Shown one piece after another: positions 23,006 through 31,056 of a DNA stretch of 36,343 bases. A model generated the notes under the pieces. The model did not search any database and was not told where the DNA came from. It worked only from the letters and a program-made list of their open reading frames with translations. Each line of letters opens with the position of its first letter. Position 1 is the first letter of the stretch. The DNA lies in contig CAMGRE010000001.1 of the NCBI GenBank assembly GCA_946061355.1, positions 1 to 36,343 on the forward strand. Reading direction: 5' to 3'. The position numbers were made by a program, and so were the translations under genes. This stretch comes from an uncultured bacterium. Its GTDB lineage: Bacteria; Bacillota; Clostridia; Lachnospirales; Lachnospiraceae.

Positions 23006-23024
23006 GGGAAAAGGGTGGTATACT
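22995..23024 (+). promoter_or_regulatory. Candidate promoter of prfC
   Basis: TATACT (23019-23024) with TG one base upstream gives an extended -10. CTGTCA (22995-23000) is a weak -35 at 18 bases, inside the last spoIIIAH codons. A second TATACT at 23025-23030 follows directly. Confidence 0.4.
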
Positions 23025-23038
23025 TATACTGCACGCGA

Positions 23039-23081
23039 GCAGAAAACCAAGCAACGCTGAAAGCTGTATTTGGTTTTCTGC
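23039..23081 (+). other. Stem-loop in the prfC leader
   Basis: GCAGAAAACCAA (23039-23050) pairs perfectly over 12 bp with TTGGTTTTCTGC (23070-23081) around a 19-base loop that contains a nested GCT-GAA-AGC. It lies 15 bases before the prfC ribosome-binding site. No U-run follows, so a leader structure fits better than a simple terminator. Confidence 0.5.
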
Positions 23082-23109
23082 CGCTATTAAAGTCATAAGG
23101 AGAAAAAAC

Positions 23110-24708
23110 GTGAGTGGTAATTACACACAGGAGATTAACAGAAGAAGGACATTTGCCATCATATCCCATCCGGATGCGGGCAAGACGACCCTGACAGAGA
23201 AGTTTCTGCTCTATGGAGGGGCAATTAATCTGGCAGGAAGTGTGAAAGGTAAGGCGACAGCCAGACATGCGGTCTCCGACTGGATGGAGATCGAGAAGGA
23301 GAGAGGTATCTCTGTCACATCTTCTGTATTGCAGTTTGAATATGACAATTATTGCATCAACATACTGGATACGCCGGGACATCAGGACTTCTCGGAGGAT
23401 ACTTACCGGACGCTGATGGCGGCGGATTCAGCAGTGATGGTGATCGATGCTTCCAAAGGTGTGGAGGCGCAGACACGTAAGCTGTTCAAGGTGTGCGGTA
23501 TGCGGGGCATTCCCATTTTTACCTTTATCAATAAAATGGACCGGGATGCGAACGATACCTTTGAACTGTTGGATGATATTGAGAAAGAGCTTGGCATTGC
23601 CACCTGTCCGGTGAACTGGCCCATCGGATGCGGCAAGAATTTTAAAGGCGTTTATGACAGAAAAAGTGAGAGTATCATCACCTACGAGGATACCCAGAAG
23701 GGAACCAAAGAGGGCGAGACTACAGTGATCCCTTTTGCGGACGGCGAAAAGGCGGTCGAATATATCGGGGAAGAATTGTGGGACAAGCTCCGGGATGAGA
23801 TAGAACTTCTTGACGGCGCCAGCGCAGAATTTGACCTGGAACAGGTCAGGAACGGGAAATTGACACCGGTATTCTTCGGCTCGGCCCTGACGAATTTCGG
23901 TGTGGAGATCTTTTTGCGGAATTTCCTGCAGATGGCGACGCCTCCGCTGCCGAGAAAGGCAGATTGCGGTGTAATCGAGCCGACAGAGCAGGACTTTTCG
24001 GCTTTTGTGTTTAAGATACAGGCGAATATGAATAAGGCGCACCGGGACAGAGTGGCTTTTATGCGGATCTGCTCCGGAAAATTTGATGCCACGAAAGAAG
24101 TGCGTCACGTACAGGGCAACAAGGTGCTGCGTCTTTCCCAACCGCAGCAGATCATGGCAAGCGAACGCAAGGTTGTGGATGAAGCGTATGCCGGAGATAT
24201 TATCGGTGTATTTGACCCGGGCATTTTTTCCATAGGAGACACCGTGTGCATGCCGAAGGAGAATTTTGCATACGAAGGGATTCCTACCTTTGCACCGGAA
24301 CACTTTGCGAGGGTGCGTCAGGTGGATACCATGAAGCGCAAGCAGTTCGTGAAAGGAATCACCCAGATTGCCCAGGAAGGTGCGATTCAGATCTTTCAGG
24401 AGTTCAATACCGGCCTGGAAGAGATTATCGTCGGCGTAGTCGGTGTCCTGCAGTTTGATGTGCTGAAATTCCGGCTGGAGAATGAGTACAATGTGGAGAT
24501 ACGGCTGGAGCCGCTCCCGTATGAGCATATCCGCTGGATCGAGAATAAGGATGAGATTGATCTGAATAAGCTTACAGGAACTTCCGACATGAAGAAAGTA
24601 AAAGATATGAAGGGCAATCCGCTTCTGTTGTTTGTCAATTCCTGGAGTGTCGGAATGACGCTGGACAGAAACGAAGGACTTATCCTTACGGAATTTGGAC
24701 GTGATTAA
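23110..24708 (+). CDS. prfC: Peptide chain release factor 3 (RF3)
   Basis: RF3 is a translational GTPase that recycles RF1/RF2 after peptide release. The 532-residue product has the usual length. G-domain motifs are SHPDAGKTT (19-27), DTPGH (87-91) and NKMDRD (141-146), followed by EF-G-like domains 2 and 3. Typical RF3 segments include ARHAVSDWMEIEKERGISV, GVVGVLQFDVLKFRLENEY and the terminal WSVGMTLDRNEGLILTEF. The GTG start at 23110 follows AAGGAG by about 7 bases. The lipoprotein gene begins at the very next base after its stop. RF3 is not universal in Firmicutes but is common in Clostridia. Confidence 0.96.
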   Translation: MSGNYTQEINRRRTFAIISHPDAGKTTLTEKFLLYGGAINLAGSVKGKATARHAVSDWMEIEKERGISVTSSVLQFEYDNYCINILDTPGHQDFSEDTYRTLMAADSAVMVIDASKGVEAQTRKLFKVCGMRGIPIFTFINKMDRDANDTFELLDDIEKELGIATCPVNWPIGCGKNFKGVYDRKSESIITYEDTQKGTKEGETTVIPFADGEKAVEYIGEELWDKLRDEIELLDGASAEFDLEQVRNGKLTPVFFGSALTNFGVEIFLRNFLQMATPPLPRKADCGVIEPTEQDFSAFVFKIQANMNKAHRDRVAFMRICSGKFDATKEVRHVQGNKVLRLSQPQQIMASERKVVDEAYAGDIIGVFDPGIFSIGDTVCMPKENFAYEGIPTFAPEHFARVRQVDTMKRKQFVKGITQIAQEGAIQIFQEFNTGLEEIIVGVVGVLQFDVLKFRLENEYNVEIRLEPLPYEHIRWIENKDEIDLNKLTGTSDMKKVKDMKGNPLLLFVNSWSVGMTLDRNEGLILTEFGRD

Positions 24709-25959
24709 ATGAGAAGAGTTTTATTATGCCTGCTCACGGTGGTCATGTTTCTGACCGGTTGCGGAGCGGAAAAAATGGAAGATGTGAACCTGAAAGAAAT
24801 GTCAGAGGCCGCAGAAAGTATCAGACAGGCGGCAGATGAAATTTCCACAGGGAATGCGTTGTCTACAGGAGAAACGGAAAATGAGGAAGAACGGGCGGAT
24901 TCGGGCAGAGCCGAAGGGAATGGAGAACAGCCTTTGCTTCACGATATTTCCGGAATGGAGAAATATGCGTACTCCTGCCTTACGGATGAGGAAAAAGCTT
25001 TGTATCAGGAGCTTTATGCGATTTTGAAAGCGCAGGATTCGGATGTTGAAGTGTCTACCTGCGATATAGAGATGGTAGATAAAGTGTTCCAGTATGTGAT
25101 GGCGGATCATCCGGAATTGTTCTATGTGGACGGATATTCCGTCAATAAGTATATGCGGGGAGAGGAACTGAAGAAGCTGACGGCTTCCGGCACATATACG
25201 TATAGCCCTGAAGAGGTGGCTGATCTCAGAGAACGCATTGGCAGCTGTGTGGATAAAATATTGCAGGAGGTTCCTGCGGGCGGCGGAGAATATGAGAAAG
25301 TAAAGTTTGTCTATGAGTATCTGATTGAGCATACAGAGTATGATCTTGCTGTGCAGGATAATCAGAATATCTGCTCTGTTTTCCTGAGTCAGCGTTCTGT
25401 CTGTCAGGGATATGCCAAGGCGGCGCAATATTTGTTTGATAAGATTGGGATTTATTCCACGCTGGTGACGGGAACTGTTTCATCCGGAGCGGGACATGCA
25501 TGGAACCTGGTGCGAGTGGATGGAGAGTTTTACTATGTCGATTCGACATGGGGAGATGCCTCTTATGTGATGAGAGAGGGAGACAGTGGTTATCAGGGCA
25601 ATCCACCAGCTATCAACTATGAGTATCTCTGCGTAACGACGGAGCAGCTGTGCAGGACGCATACGATCGATCCGATGATCCCCATGCCGGAGTGCAATTC
25701 CATGAAAAGCAATTACTATGTGCGTGAGGGGGCTTATTTCGAAACAGTGGATATGGACAAGGTCAGAGGCCTGTTTGAAAAGTCATATGAAAATGGTACA
25801 GAATGCGTGACATTAAAATGTGCCGATGACAATGTGTATCGCGAACTGCAGCGGAGATTGATTGAAGAACAGGAGGTTTTTCGCTATCTTCACAGTGGGG
25901 ACCGCAAGGTGGCCTTTTCTGATAACCCGAAGCAGAACAGTTTAAGTTTTTGGCTGTAG
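24709..25959 (+). CDS. Lipoprotein with transglutaminase-like domain
   Basis: This is a predicted surface lipoprotein. Residues 1-17 are a lipoprotein signal with lipobox LTGC and lipidated Cys18. An acidic, probably disordered stretch (about 19-75) follows. The C-terminal half is a transglutaminase/papain-like fold: Cys232 in RSVCQGYAKA, His263 in GHAWNLVRV and Asp278 in YYVDSTWGD form the usual triad, so it is probably an active cysteine protease or amidase-type enzyme. The substrate is unknown; cell-wall or surface proteins are possible. The 416-residue gene starts immediately after the prfC stop with no clear ribosome-binding site, implying coupled translation. The family is widespread in Clostridia. 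Confidence 0.85.
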   Translation: MRRVLLCLLTVVMFLTGCGAEKMEDVNLKEMSEAAESIRQAADEISTGNALSTGETENEEERADSGRAEGNGEQPLLHDISGMEKYAYSCLTDEEKALYQELYAILKAQDSDVEVSTCDIEMVDKVFQYVMADHPELFYVDGYSVNKYMRGEELKKLTASGTYTYSPEEVADLRERIGSCVDKILQEVPAGGGEYEKVKFVYEYLIEHTEYDLAVQDNQNICSVFLSQRSVCQGYAKAAQYLFDKIGIYSTLVTGTVSSGAGHAWNLVRVDGEFYYVDSTWGDASYVMREGDSGYQGNPPAINYEYLCVTTEQLCRTHTIDPMIPMPECNSMKSNYYVREGAYFETVDMDKVRGLFEKSYENGTECVTLKCADDNVYRELQRRLIEEQEVFRYLHSGDRKVAFSDNPKQNSLSFWL

Positions 25960-25962
25960 GAC

Positions 25963-25991
25963 TAGGCAAGATGGCAGCAGTTTGCTATAAT
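25963..25991 (+). promoter_or_regulatory. Promoter of the asp23-nusB-recN block
   Basis: A perfect TATAAT (25986-25991) has TG one base upstream (extended -10), and TAGGCA (25963-25968) lies 17 bases upstream. It is the only clear promoter ahead of the ten-gene block that ends at 34917. Confidence 0.65.
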
Positions 25992-26019
25992 ATAGAATAA
26001 TTTGAAAGGATGGGTTCCT

Positions 26020-26400
26020 ATGGAAAAAGAGATGGATAATAAGACACATTTCCTGGAAGGCACCGGCAGCATCGGTGAAGTCAGGATTGCGGATGATGTG
26101 GTTGCAATGATAGCCGGGTATGCTGCATTGGAAACAGATGGTGTATCGGCGCTTGCGGGGAATGCCACCGGTGATCTTCTGAACCGTGTGGGTGTAAAGA
26201 CACTGGCAAAGGGAGCGAAGGTTGAAGTTGTGGATCATGTGGTAAGCGTTGAATTGTCAGTGATCCTGCGTTACGGATATAATATTCCCGCTACTTCCTC
26301 AAAGATTCAGGAAAAGGTCAAGAGTGCGATTGAGACGATGACGGGACTTGAAGTGTCGGATGTCAATATCCGCATTGCCGGCGTGGAAATGGACAAGTAA
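26020..26400 (+). CDS. Asp23/Gls24-family protein (YqhY-like)
   Basis: This is a small cytoplasmic Asp23-family protein. In Bacillus, yqhY sits beside accBC and nusB and is linked to control of acetyl-CoA carboxylase; family members in Staphylococcus are envelope-stress proteins. From ATG 26020 the product is 126 residues. It has the core IADDVVAMIAGYAALETDGV (about 27-46) and the C-terminal VKSAIETMTGLEVSDVNIRI followed by AGV. AAAGGA lies 9 bases before the ATG; an in-frame TTG at 26002 overlaps that site and is not used. It is the first gene of the block and is followed by nusB. Confidence 0.9.
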   Translation: MEKEMDNKTHFLEGTGSIGEVRIADDVVAMIAGYAALETDGVSALAGNATGDLLNRVGVKTLAKGAKVEVVDHVVSVELSVILRYGYNIPATSSKIQEKVKSAIETMTGLEVSDVNIRIAGVEMDK

Positions 26401-26413
26401 GAGAGCGAGAGAG

Positions 26414-26815
26414 ATGGGCAGAAGAGAACAGAGGGAACAGGTTTTTAAATTATTGTTTCGTGTAGAGTTTAATAAGAAAGAAGAGATGCCGGAGCAGATG
26501 CAGCTCTTTTTTGAGGGCGCGGAAAAGCCCGTGTCTGAGGAAGACCAGTTATATATTTCAGGCAAATATGAAAAGATAATGGATAAGCTTCCGCAGATTG
26601 ACGAGCTGTTAAATGAAAAGGCACAGAAGTGGTCTACCGACAGGATGGGAAAGGTGGAATTGACCATTTTGCGCCTTGCAGTTTATGAGATCCGGTATGA
26701 TGAGGATATTCCCACCAGCGTTGCAATCAACGAGGCGGTGGAACTGGCAAAGAAATTCGGGCAGAAGGAGTCCGGATCTTTTGTCAATGGTATTCTTGCA
26801 AGGTTTGCAGAATAA
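26414..26815 (+). CDS. nusB: NusB, transcription antitermination factor
   Basis: NusB is an all-helical protein that binds boxA RNA with S10 and supports rRNA antitermination. From ATG 26414 the product is 133 residues. It starts GRREQREQVFKLLFRVEF and has the conserved core WSTDRMGKVELTILRLAVYE, then DIPTSVAINEAVELAKKF and SGSFVNGILARF. An earlier in-frame start would extend into the asp23 gene and lacks family similarity. The upstream ribosome-binding site is weak (GAGAG repeats), so coupling to asp23, 13 bases upstream, is likely. Confidence 0.94.
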   Translation: MGRREQREQVFKLLFRVEFNKKEEMPEQMQLFFEGAEKPVSEEDQLYISGKYEKIMDKLPQIDELLNEKAQKWSTDRMGKVELTILRLAVYEIRYDEDIPTSVAINEAVELAKKFGQKESGSFVNGILARFAE

Positions 26816-26830
26816 TCAGTCAGGTGGCAC

Positions 26831-28039
26831 ATGAAAAATATCTATTCCGTATCACAGGTGAATTCTTACATCAAGAATATGTTCCTGCAGGACTTTATGC
26901 TGCAGTCTATCCGTGTGCGAGGTGAGGTCAGTAACTGTACGTATCACTCATCCGGTCATATTTATTTTACCCTCAAAGATGAAAAAGGAATAATAGCGTG
27001 TGTTATGTTTGCGAGCAGCCGCAAAGGACTTGCGTTTCGTTTACAGGAAGGTCAGCAGATCCTGGTGGAAGGGGCTGTTGATGTCTATGAGCGTGACGGC
27101 AAATATCAGATGTATGCAAAGAAGATCACGCTGGATGGCGAAGGACTTTTGTTTGAACAGTTTGAACAGTTGAAGCGGGAACTTGAGGAACAGGGCATGT
27201 TTGCTCAGGAGTATAAACAGCCGATCCCAAGGTTTATCAGGACGCTTGGTGTCGTGACTGCACCGACCGGAGCGGCGGTTCGTGATATCATCCAGATTGC
27301 TTCGAGAAGGAATCCCTATGTGCAGATCATCCTGTATCCGGCCCTTGTGCAGGGAGAGCAGGCTCCGGATAGTATTGTTACAGGTATACACACGTTGGCA
27401 AAAGCAGGCGTGGATGTCATGATTGTAGGCAGAGGCGGCGGTTCCATCGAGGATCTGTGGGCGTTTAATGACAGACGTGTGGCGCAGGCGATCTTTGACT
27501 GTCCGGTTCCGATTATCTCGGCGGTCGGACATGAAACGGATTTTACCATTGCGGATTTTGTTTCGGATTTGCGGGCACCGACTCCATCCGCGGCCGCGGA
27601 ACTGGCGGTGGATGAGAGAGCCAGAATTGAGGAGAGATTAGAGGAATATCAGGCAGCTCTCTGGCGGGGAATGTCAGGCAAATGCAGCCTTTACCGCATG
27701 CGGACGGAAAAATATATGGCATTTTTAAAAGCGGCAAGCCCGGAGGGGAAACTTAGACAGAATCAGATGTATATCCTCAGACTGGAGGAAAATCTGCAGG
27801 AAGCCATGAAGCGTGTGCTGACAGATAAGCGCCATGCTTTTGCACTGTACACGGAACGGCTGAAAGGCTTGTCACCGCTCGATAAACTGAATCAGGGATT
27901 TTGTATTGTGACGGACAGATTTGGCAAGAATGTTTCGGATGTGGATGCGGTTTCGGAGGGAGAACTCTTATCCATACAACTCAGAAACGGTGTTGTGGAG
28001 GCTTGTGCAGTGAGAACAGAAAGGATACAGTGGCAATGA
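26831..28039 (+). CDS. xseA: Exonuclease VII large subunit
   Basis: XseA is the catalytic subunit of the single-strand-specific exonuclease VII. The 402-residue product has an N-terminal OB-fold (about 4-100, YSVSQVNSYIKN start, SGHIYFTLKDE). The catalytic domain has LGVVTAPTGAAVRDI, VGRGGGSIEDLWAFND (about 200-215), SAVGHETDFTIADFVSD and RAPTPSAAAELAV, followed by a coiled-coil region and a C-terminal LSPLDKLNQGF. AGGTGG lies 3-4 bases before the ATG. In Bacillus folD lies between nusB and xseA; here it is absent and only 15 bases separate the two. It overlaps xseB by 4 bases (ATGA). Confidence 0.96.
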   Translation: MKNIYSVSQVNSYIKNMFLQDFMLQSIRVRGEVSNCTYHSSGHIYFTLKDEKGIIACVMFASSRKGLAFRLQEGQQILVEGAVDVYERDGKYQMYAKKITLDGEGLLFEQFEQLKRELEEQGMFAQEYKQPIPRFIRTLGVVTAPTGAAVRDIIQIASRRNPYVQIILYPALVQGEQAPDSIVTGIHTLAKAGVDVMIVGRGGGSIEDLWAFNDRRVAQAIFDCPVPIISAVGHETDFTIADFVSDLRAPTPSAAAELAVDERARIEERLEEYQAALWRGMSGKCSLYRMRTEKYMAFLKAASPEGKLRQNQMYILRLEENLQEAMKRVLTDKRHAFALYTERLKGLSPLDKLNQGFCIVTDRFGKNVSDVDAVSEGELLSIQLRNGVVEACAVRTERIQWQ

Positions 28040-28266
28040 GCGTGGAGAAAACAGGACAGATAAAGGCGGAAATCACTTTGGAGGAAGCTTTTGACCAATT
28101 GGAACAGATCATCAGTCAGCTTGAGAATGAAGAGATTACATTGGATCAGTCCTTTAAGGTTTACAAGGAAGGAATGGAATTGCTGAAATACTGTAATGAC
28201 ACGCTGGATACTGTGGAAAAGAAGGTATTAAAAATCAACGAAAGCGGTGAGTTGGATGAATTTTAA
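28036..28266 (+). CDS. xseB: Exonuclease VII small subunit
   Basis: XseB is the small helical subunit that assembles in several copies on the XseA coiled coil. From ATG 28036 the product is 76 residues. It has the family signature TLEEAFDQLEQIISQLENEE followed by the ITLDQSFKVYKEGMELLKYC helix. AAAGGA lies 11 bases upstream, and the ATG overlaps the xseA stop. A longer in-frame reading into xseA has no family similarity. Its last 11 bases overlap the ispA start region. Confidence 0.93.
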   Translation: MSVEKTGQIKAEITLEEAFDQLEQIISQLENEEITLDQSFKVYKEGMELLKYCNDTLDTVEKKVLKINESGELDEF

Positions 28267-29149
28267 AGAGGAACTGGCAGAAAAAGTAGGTCAGGTTGAG
28301 AAGATTATCAAAGCGTATCTCCCTGAAGAAGAAGGATATCAAAAGACGGTTCTGCAAGCGATGAATTATTCCGTGCTGGCAGGAGGCAAGAGATTGCGGC
28401 CGTTATTGATGCAGGAAACATATCACATGTTTGGTGGCAGAGGGAAAGAGATTGAACCGTTTATGGCAGCGATGGAGATGGTTCACACATATTCCCTGGT
28501 TCATGATGACCTGCCGGCAATGGATAATGACGAATATCGCCGTGGAAGAAAGACAACACATGTTATGTATGGGGAAGCCATGGCAATTCTGGCGGGAGAC
28601 GGTCTCCTGAATTATGCTTTTGAGACGGCATGTAAGGCATTTTCGCTGACGCAGGACAGCGGGAAAGTGGGAAAGGCACTTGCACTTTTTGCCGAGAAAG
28701 CAGGTATCTATGGCATGATTGGAGGACAGACGGCTGATATTGAAGCGGAGGATGCGGACACGGAAGTGACGGAGGAACTGCTTCTGTTCATTCACGAACA
28801 CAAGACGGCAGCGCTCATCCAGAGTGCCATGATGACAGGTGCGATTCTTGCAGGCGCTTCGGAAACAGAGCTGGAGACACTGGAAAAGATTGGATATGAT
28901 ATCGGCATCGCTTTTCAGATTCAGGACGATATCCTCGATGTGACGGGAAATCAGGAAACCTTAGGAAAACCGGTCGGAAGTGATGAGAAGAACAATAAGG
29001 TAACATATGTTACCTTAAAAGGACTGGACCGGGCAAAACAGGCGCAGAAAGAGATATCGGAGGAAGCGATCGGGCTGCTGGCTTCCTTTTCATGCAGGAA
29101 TCCTTTCCTTGAAAGTCTCGTGTGGGATTTGATCACCAGAGAAAAATAG
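28256..29149 (+). CDS. ispA: Polyprenyl (farnesyl) diphosphate synthase
   Basis: This is a trans-prenyltransferase that condenses IPP with allylic diphosphates, most likely making farnesyl diphosphate for undecaprenyl phosphate. From ATG 28256 it is 297 residues; GTG 28247 is an alternative three codons longer. It has GGKRLRPLL, the first Asp-rich motif DDLPAMD (Asp84, Asp85, Asp90) and the second DDILD (224-228), with GGQTADIEAE in between. The residues before the first motif (MVHTYSLVHDD) are those of the bacterial FPP synthase class. It lies between xseB and dxs, as in E. coli and many Firmicutes, linking it to the MEP pathway. Product length is inferred. Confidence 0.93.
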   Translation: MNFKEELAEKVGQVEKIIKAYLPEEEGYQKTVLQAMNYSVLAGGKRLRPLLMQETYHMFGGRGKEIEPFMAAMEMVHTYSLVHDDLPAMDNDEYRRGRKTTHVMYGEAMAILAGDGLLNYAFETACKAFSLTQDSGKVGKALALFAEKAGIYGMIGGQTADIEAEDADTEVTEELLLFIHEHKTAALIQSAMMTGAILAGASETELETLEKIGYDIGIAFQIQDDILDVTGNQETLGKPVGSDEKNNKVTYVTLKGLDRAKQAQKEISEEAIGLLASFSCRNPFLESLVWDLITREK

Positions 29150-29165
29150 AACGTGGAGAAGACAG

Positions 29166-31052
29166 ATGCTTCTTGATAAAATCAAAAAGGAAAATGATAT
29201 AAAAAAAATCGACAAGGCAGATTATGGGAAACTGGCAGAGGAGATCCGGCAATTCCTGATCGAGAAGATCAGTGTGAATGGCGGGCATCTCGGTTCCAAT
29301 CTCGGTGCGGTGGAATTGACGATGGCGCTACACTTAAGCCTGAACCTTCCAAATGATAAGATTGTGTGGGATGTGGGGCATCAGGCATATACGCATAAGC
29401 TGCTGACCGGAAGGCGGGAAGGCTTTGATACGCTCAGGAAGTATGGCGGGATGAGCGGATTTCCCAAGCGTAAGGAAAGTGATTGCGACTGTTTTGACAC
29501 GGGGCACAGTTCGACTTCCATCTCGGCGGGACTCGGTTTGATCAAGGCGAGAGATCTTACGGGTGAGAAACGGACGGTTGTGTCTGTGATCGGTGATGGT
29601 GCACTGACGGGCGGAATGGCTTATGAGGCACTCAACAATGCAGCACAGCTCAGGACAAATTTTATCATTGTGCTGAATGATAATAATATGTCCATCTCCG
29701 AAAATGTCGGAGGTGTGTCAAAATATCTCAATAATATTCGTACGGCAACGGGATATCTTGATCTGAAGGAAGGCGTCTACAATGCCCTGCAGAGTATTCC
29801 GAAAGGGGATTCCATTGTGGAGAGTATCCGTCGTGCCAAGAGCAGTGTGAAACACCTCGTGATCCCCGGAATGTTTTTTGAGGATATGGGGATCACTTAC
29901 CTTGGGCCGGTGGACGGGCATAATGTTGAGGCGATGCTTCGTGTTTTTAAGGAGGCAAAGAGATGTAAGAATGCGGTTCTTGTCCATGTGATTACGCAGA
30001 AGGGCAGGGGATTTCTGCCGGCTGAACGTCATCCGGCGAGATTCCACGGAGCAGAACCTTTTGACATTGAGACGGGTCTGCCGAGCAATCCCAGGACAAA
30101 GCCGAATTATACAGATATCTTTTCAACGGTGATGACAAAGCTCGGGGCAAGGGATGAAAAGGTGGTTGCGATCACGGCGGCAATGCCTGACGGCACAGGA
30201 CTGAAACGTTTCCGCAATCTTTATCCGGATCGTTTTTTTGATGTGGGAATCGCAGAGCAACATGCGGTGACCTTTGCAGCCGGACTGGCGGCGGGCGGTA
30301 TGAAGCCGATTGTTGCGGTATATTCTTCTTTTTTACAGAGGGCTTATGACCAGATTCTCCATGATGTGTGCATCCAGAACCTTCCGGTTGTGTTTGCCAT
30401 TGACCGCGCCGGACTCGTGGGAAGCGATGGAGAGACGCATCAGGGTATTTTTGATCTGTCGTATCTGTCCAGTATCCCGGGGATGCATATCATGGCACCG
30501 AAGAATAAATGGGAACTGTCCGATATGCTGAAGTTTGCAGTGAACTTTGGCGGACCGATCGCGATGCGTTATCCGAGGGGATGCGCGTATGACGGTCTGA
30601 AGGAATACAGGAAGCCGATCGAACTTGGCAAGAGCGAGATCCTCTATGAGGAAGAAGATATTGCGCTTGTGGCAGTGGGCAGCATGGTGAAGACGGCGGA
30701 ATCAGTGAGAAGAAGCCTGAAGAATGTCGGTTATTCCTGCAGTCTTGTCAATGCGCGGTTTGTGAAGCCGATTGATGAAGAGATGATAGCGGAGCTTGCC
30801 AAGGAGCACCGGCTGATTGTTACGCTGGAAGAAAATGTTGCCAGCGGAGGTTTTGGCGAGAAGGTCAGAGATTGTCTGGATAATATGCATACGGATTGCA
30901 GTCTTTTGACGATCGCCATCCCGGATGAGTATGTGGAGCACGGAAATGTGAGTATCCTTTATGAGGAAGTGGGAATCGATGAAGAGTCGGTGACAAAGCG
31001 TGTCATGACAGCATATGCGTCTGTTCTGGCAGAGCACAGGATGAGAGGATAG
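29166..31052 (+). CDS. dxs: 1-Deoxy-D-xylulose-5-phosphate synthase
   Basis: Dxs is the first enzyme of the MEP isoprenoid pathway and condenses pyruvate with glyceraldehyde 3-phosphate using TPP and Mg. The 628-residue product has the N-terminal GGHLGSNLGAVELTMALH, the TPP/Mg motif GDGALTGGMAYEALNNA (from residue 143) ending in NDNNMSIS (171-178). The central pyrimidine domain has GIAEQHAVTFAAGLA and the region GLVGSDGETHQGIFDLSYL, followed by a C-terminal transketolase domain. GGAG precedes the ATG. Its product also feeds thiamine and pyridoxal synthesis. Downstream, tlyA starts 4 bases after the stop. Confidence 0.97.
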   Translation: MLLDKIKKENDIKKIDKADYGKLAEEIRQFLIEKISVNGGHLGSNLGAVELTMALHLSLNLPNDKIVWDVGHQAYTHKLLTGRREGFDTLRKYGGMSGFPKRKESDCDCFDTGHSSTSISAGLGLIKARDLTGEKRTVVSVIGDGALTGGMAYEALNNAAQLRTNFIIVLNDNNMSISENVGGVSKYLNNIRTATGYLDLKEGVYNALQSIPKGDSIVESIRRAKSSVKHLVIPGMFFEDMGITYLGPVDGHNVEAMLRVFKEAKRCKNAVLVHVITQKGRGFLPAERHPARFHGAEPFDIETGLPSNPRTKPNYTDIFSTVMTKLGARDEKVVAITAAMPDGTGLKRFRNLYPDRFFDVGIAEQHAVTFAAGLAAGGMKPIVAVYSSFLQRAYDQILHDVCIQNLPVVFAIDRAGLVGSDGETHQGIFDLSYLSSIPGMHIMAPKNKWELSDMLKFAVNFGGPIAMRYPRGCAYDGLKEYRKPIELGKSEILYEEEDIALVAVGSMVKTAESVRRSLKNVGYSCSLVNARFVKPIDEEMIAELAKEHRLIVTLEENVASGGFGEKVRDCLDNMHTDCSLLTIAIPDEYVEHGNVSILYEEVGIDEESVTKRVMTAYASVLAEHRMRG

Positions 31053-31056
31053 GCAG

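Noticed and set aside
30310..30531. Small open frame inside dxs, plus strand
   Set aside because: It is an alternative frame fully inside dxs without a ribosome-binding site or family similarity.
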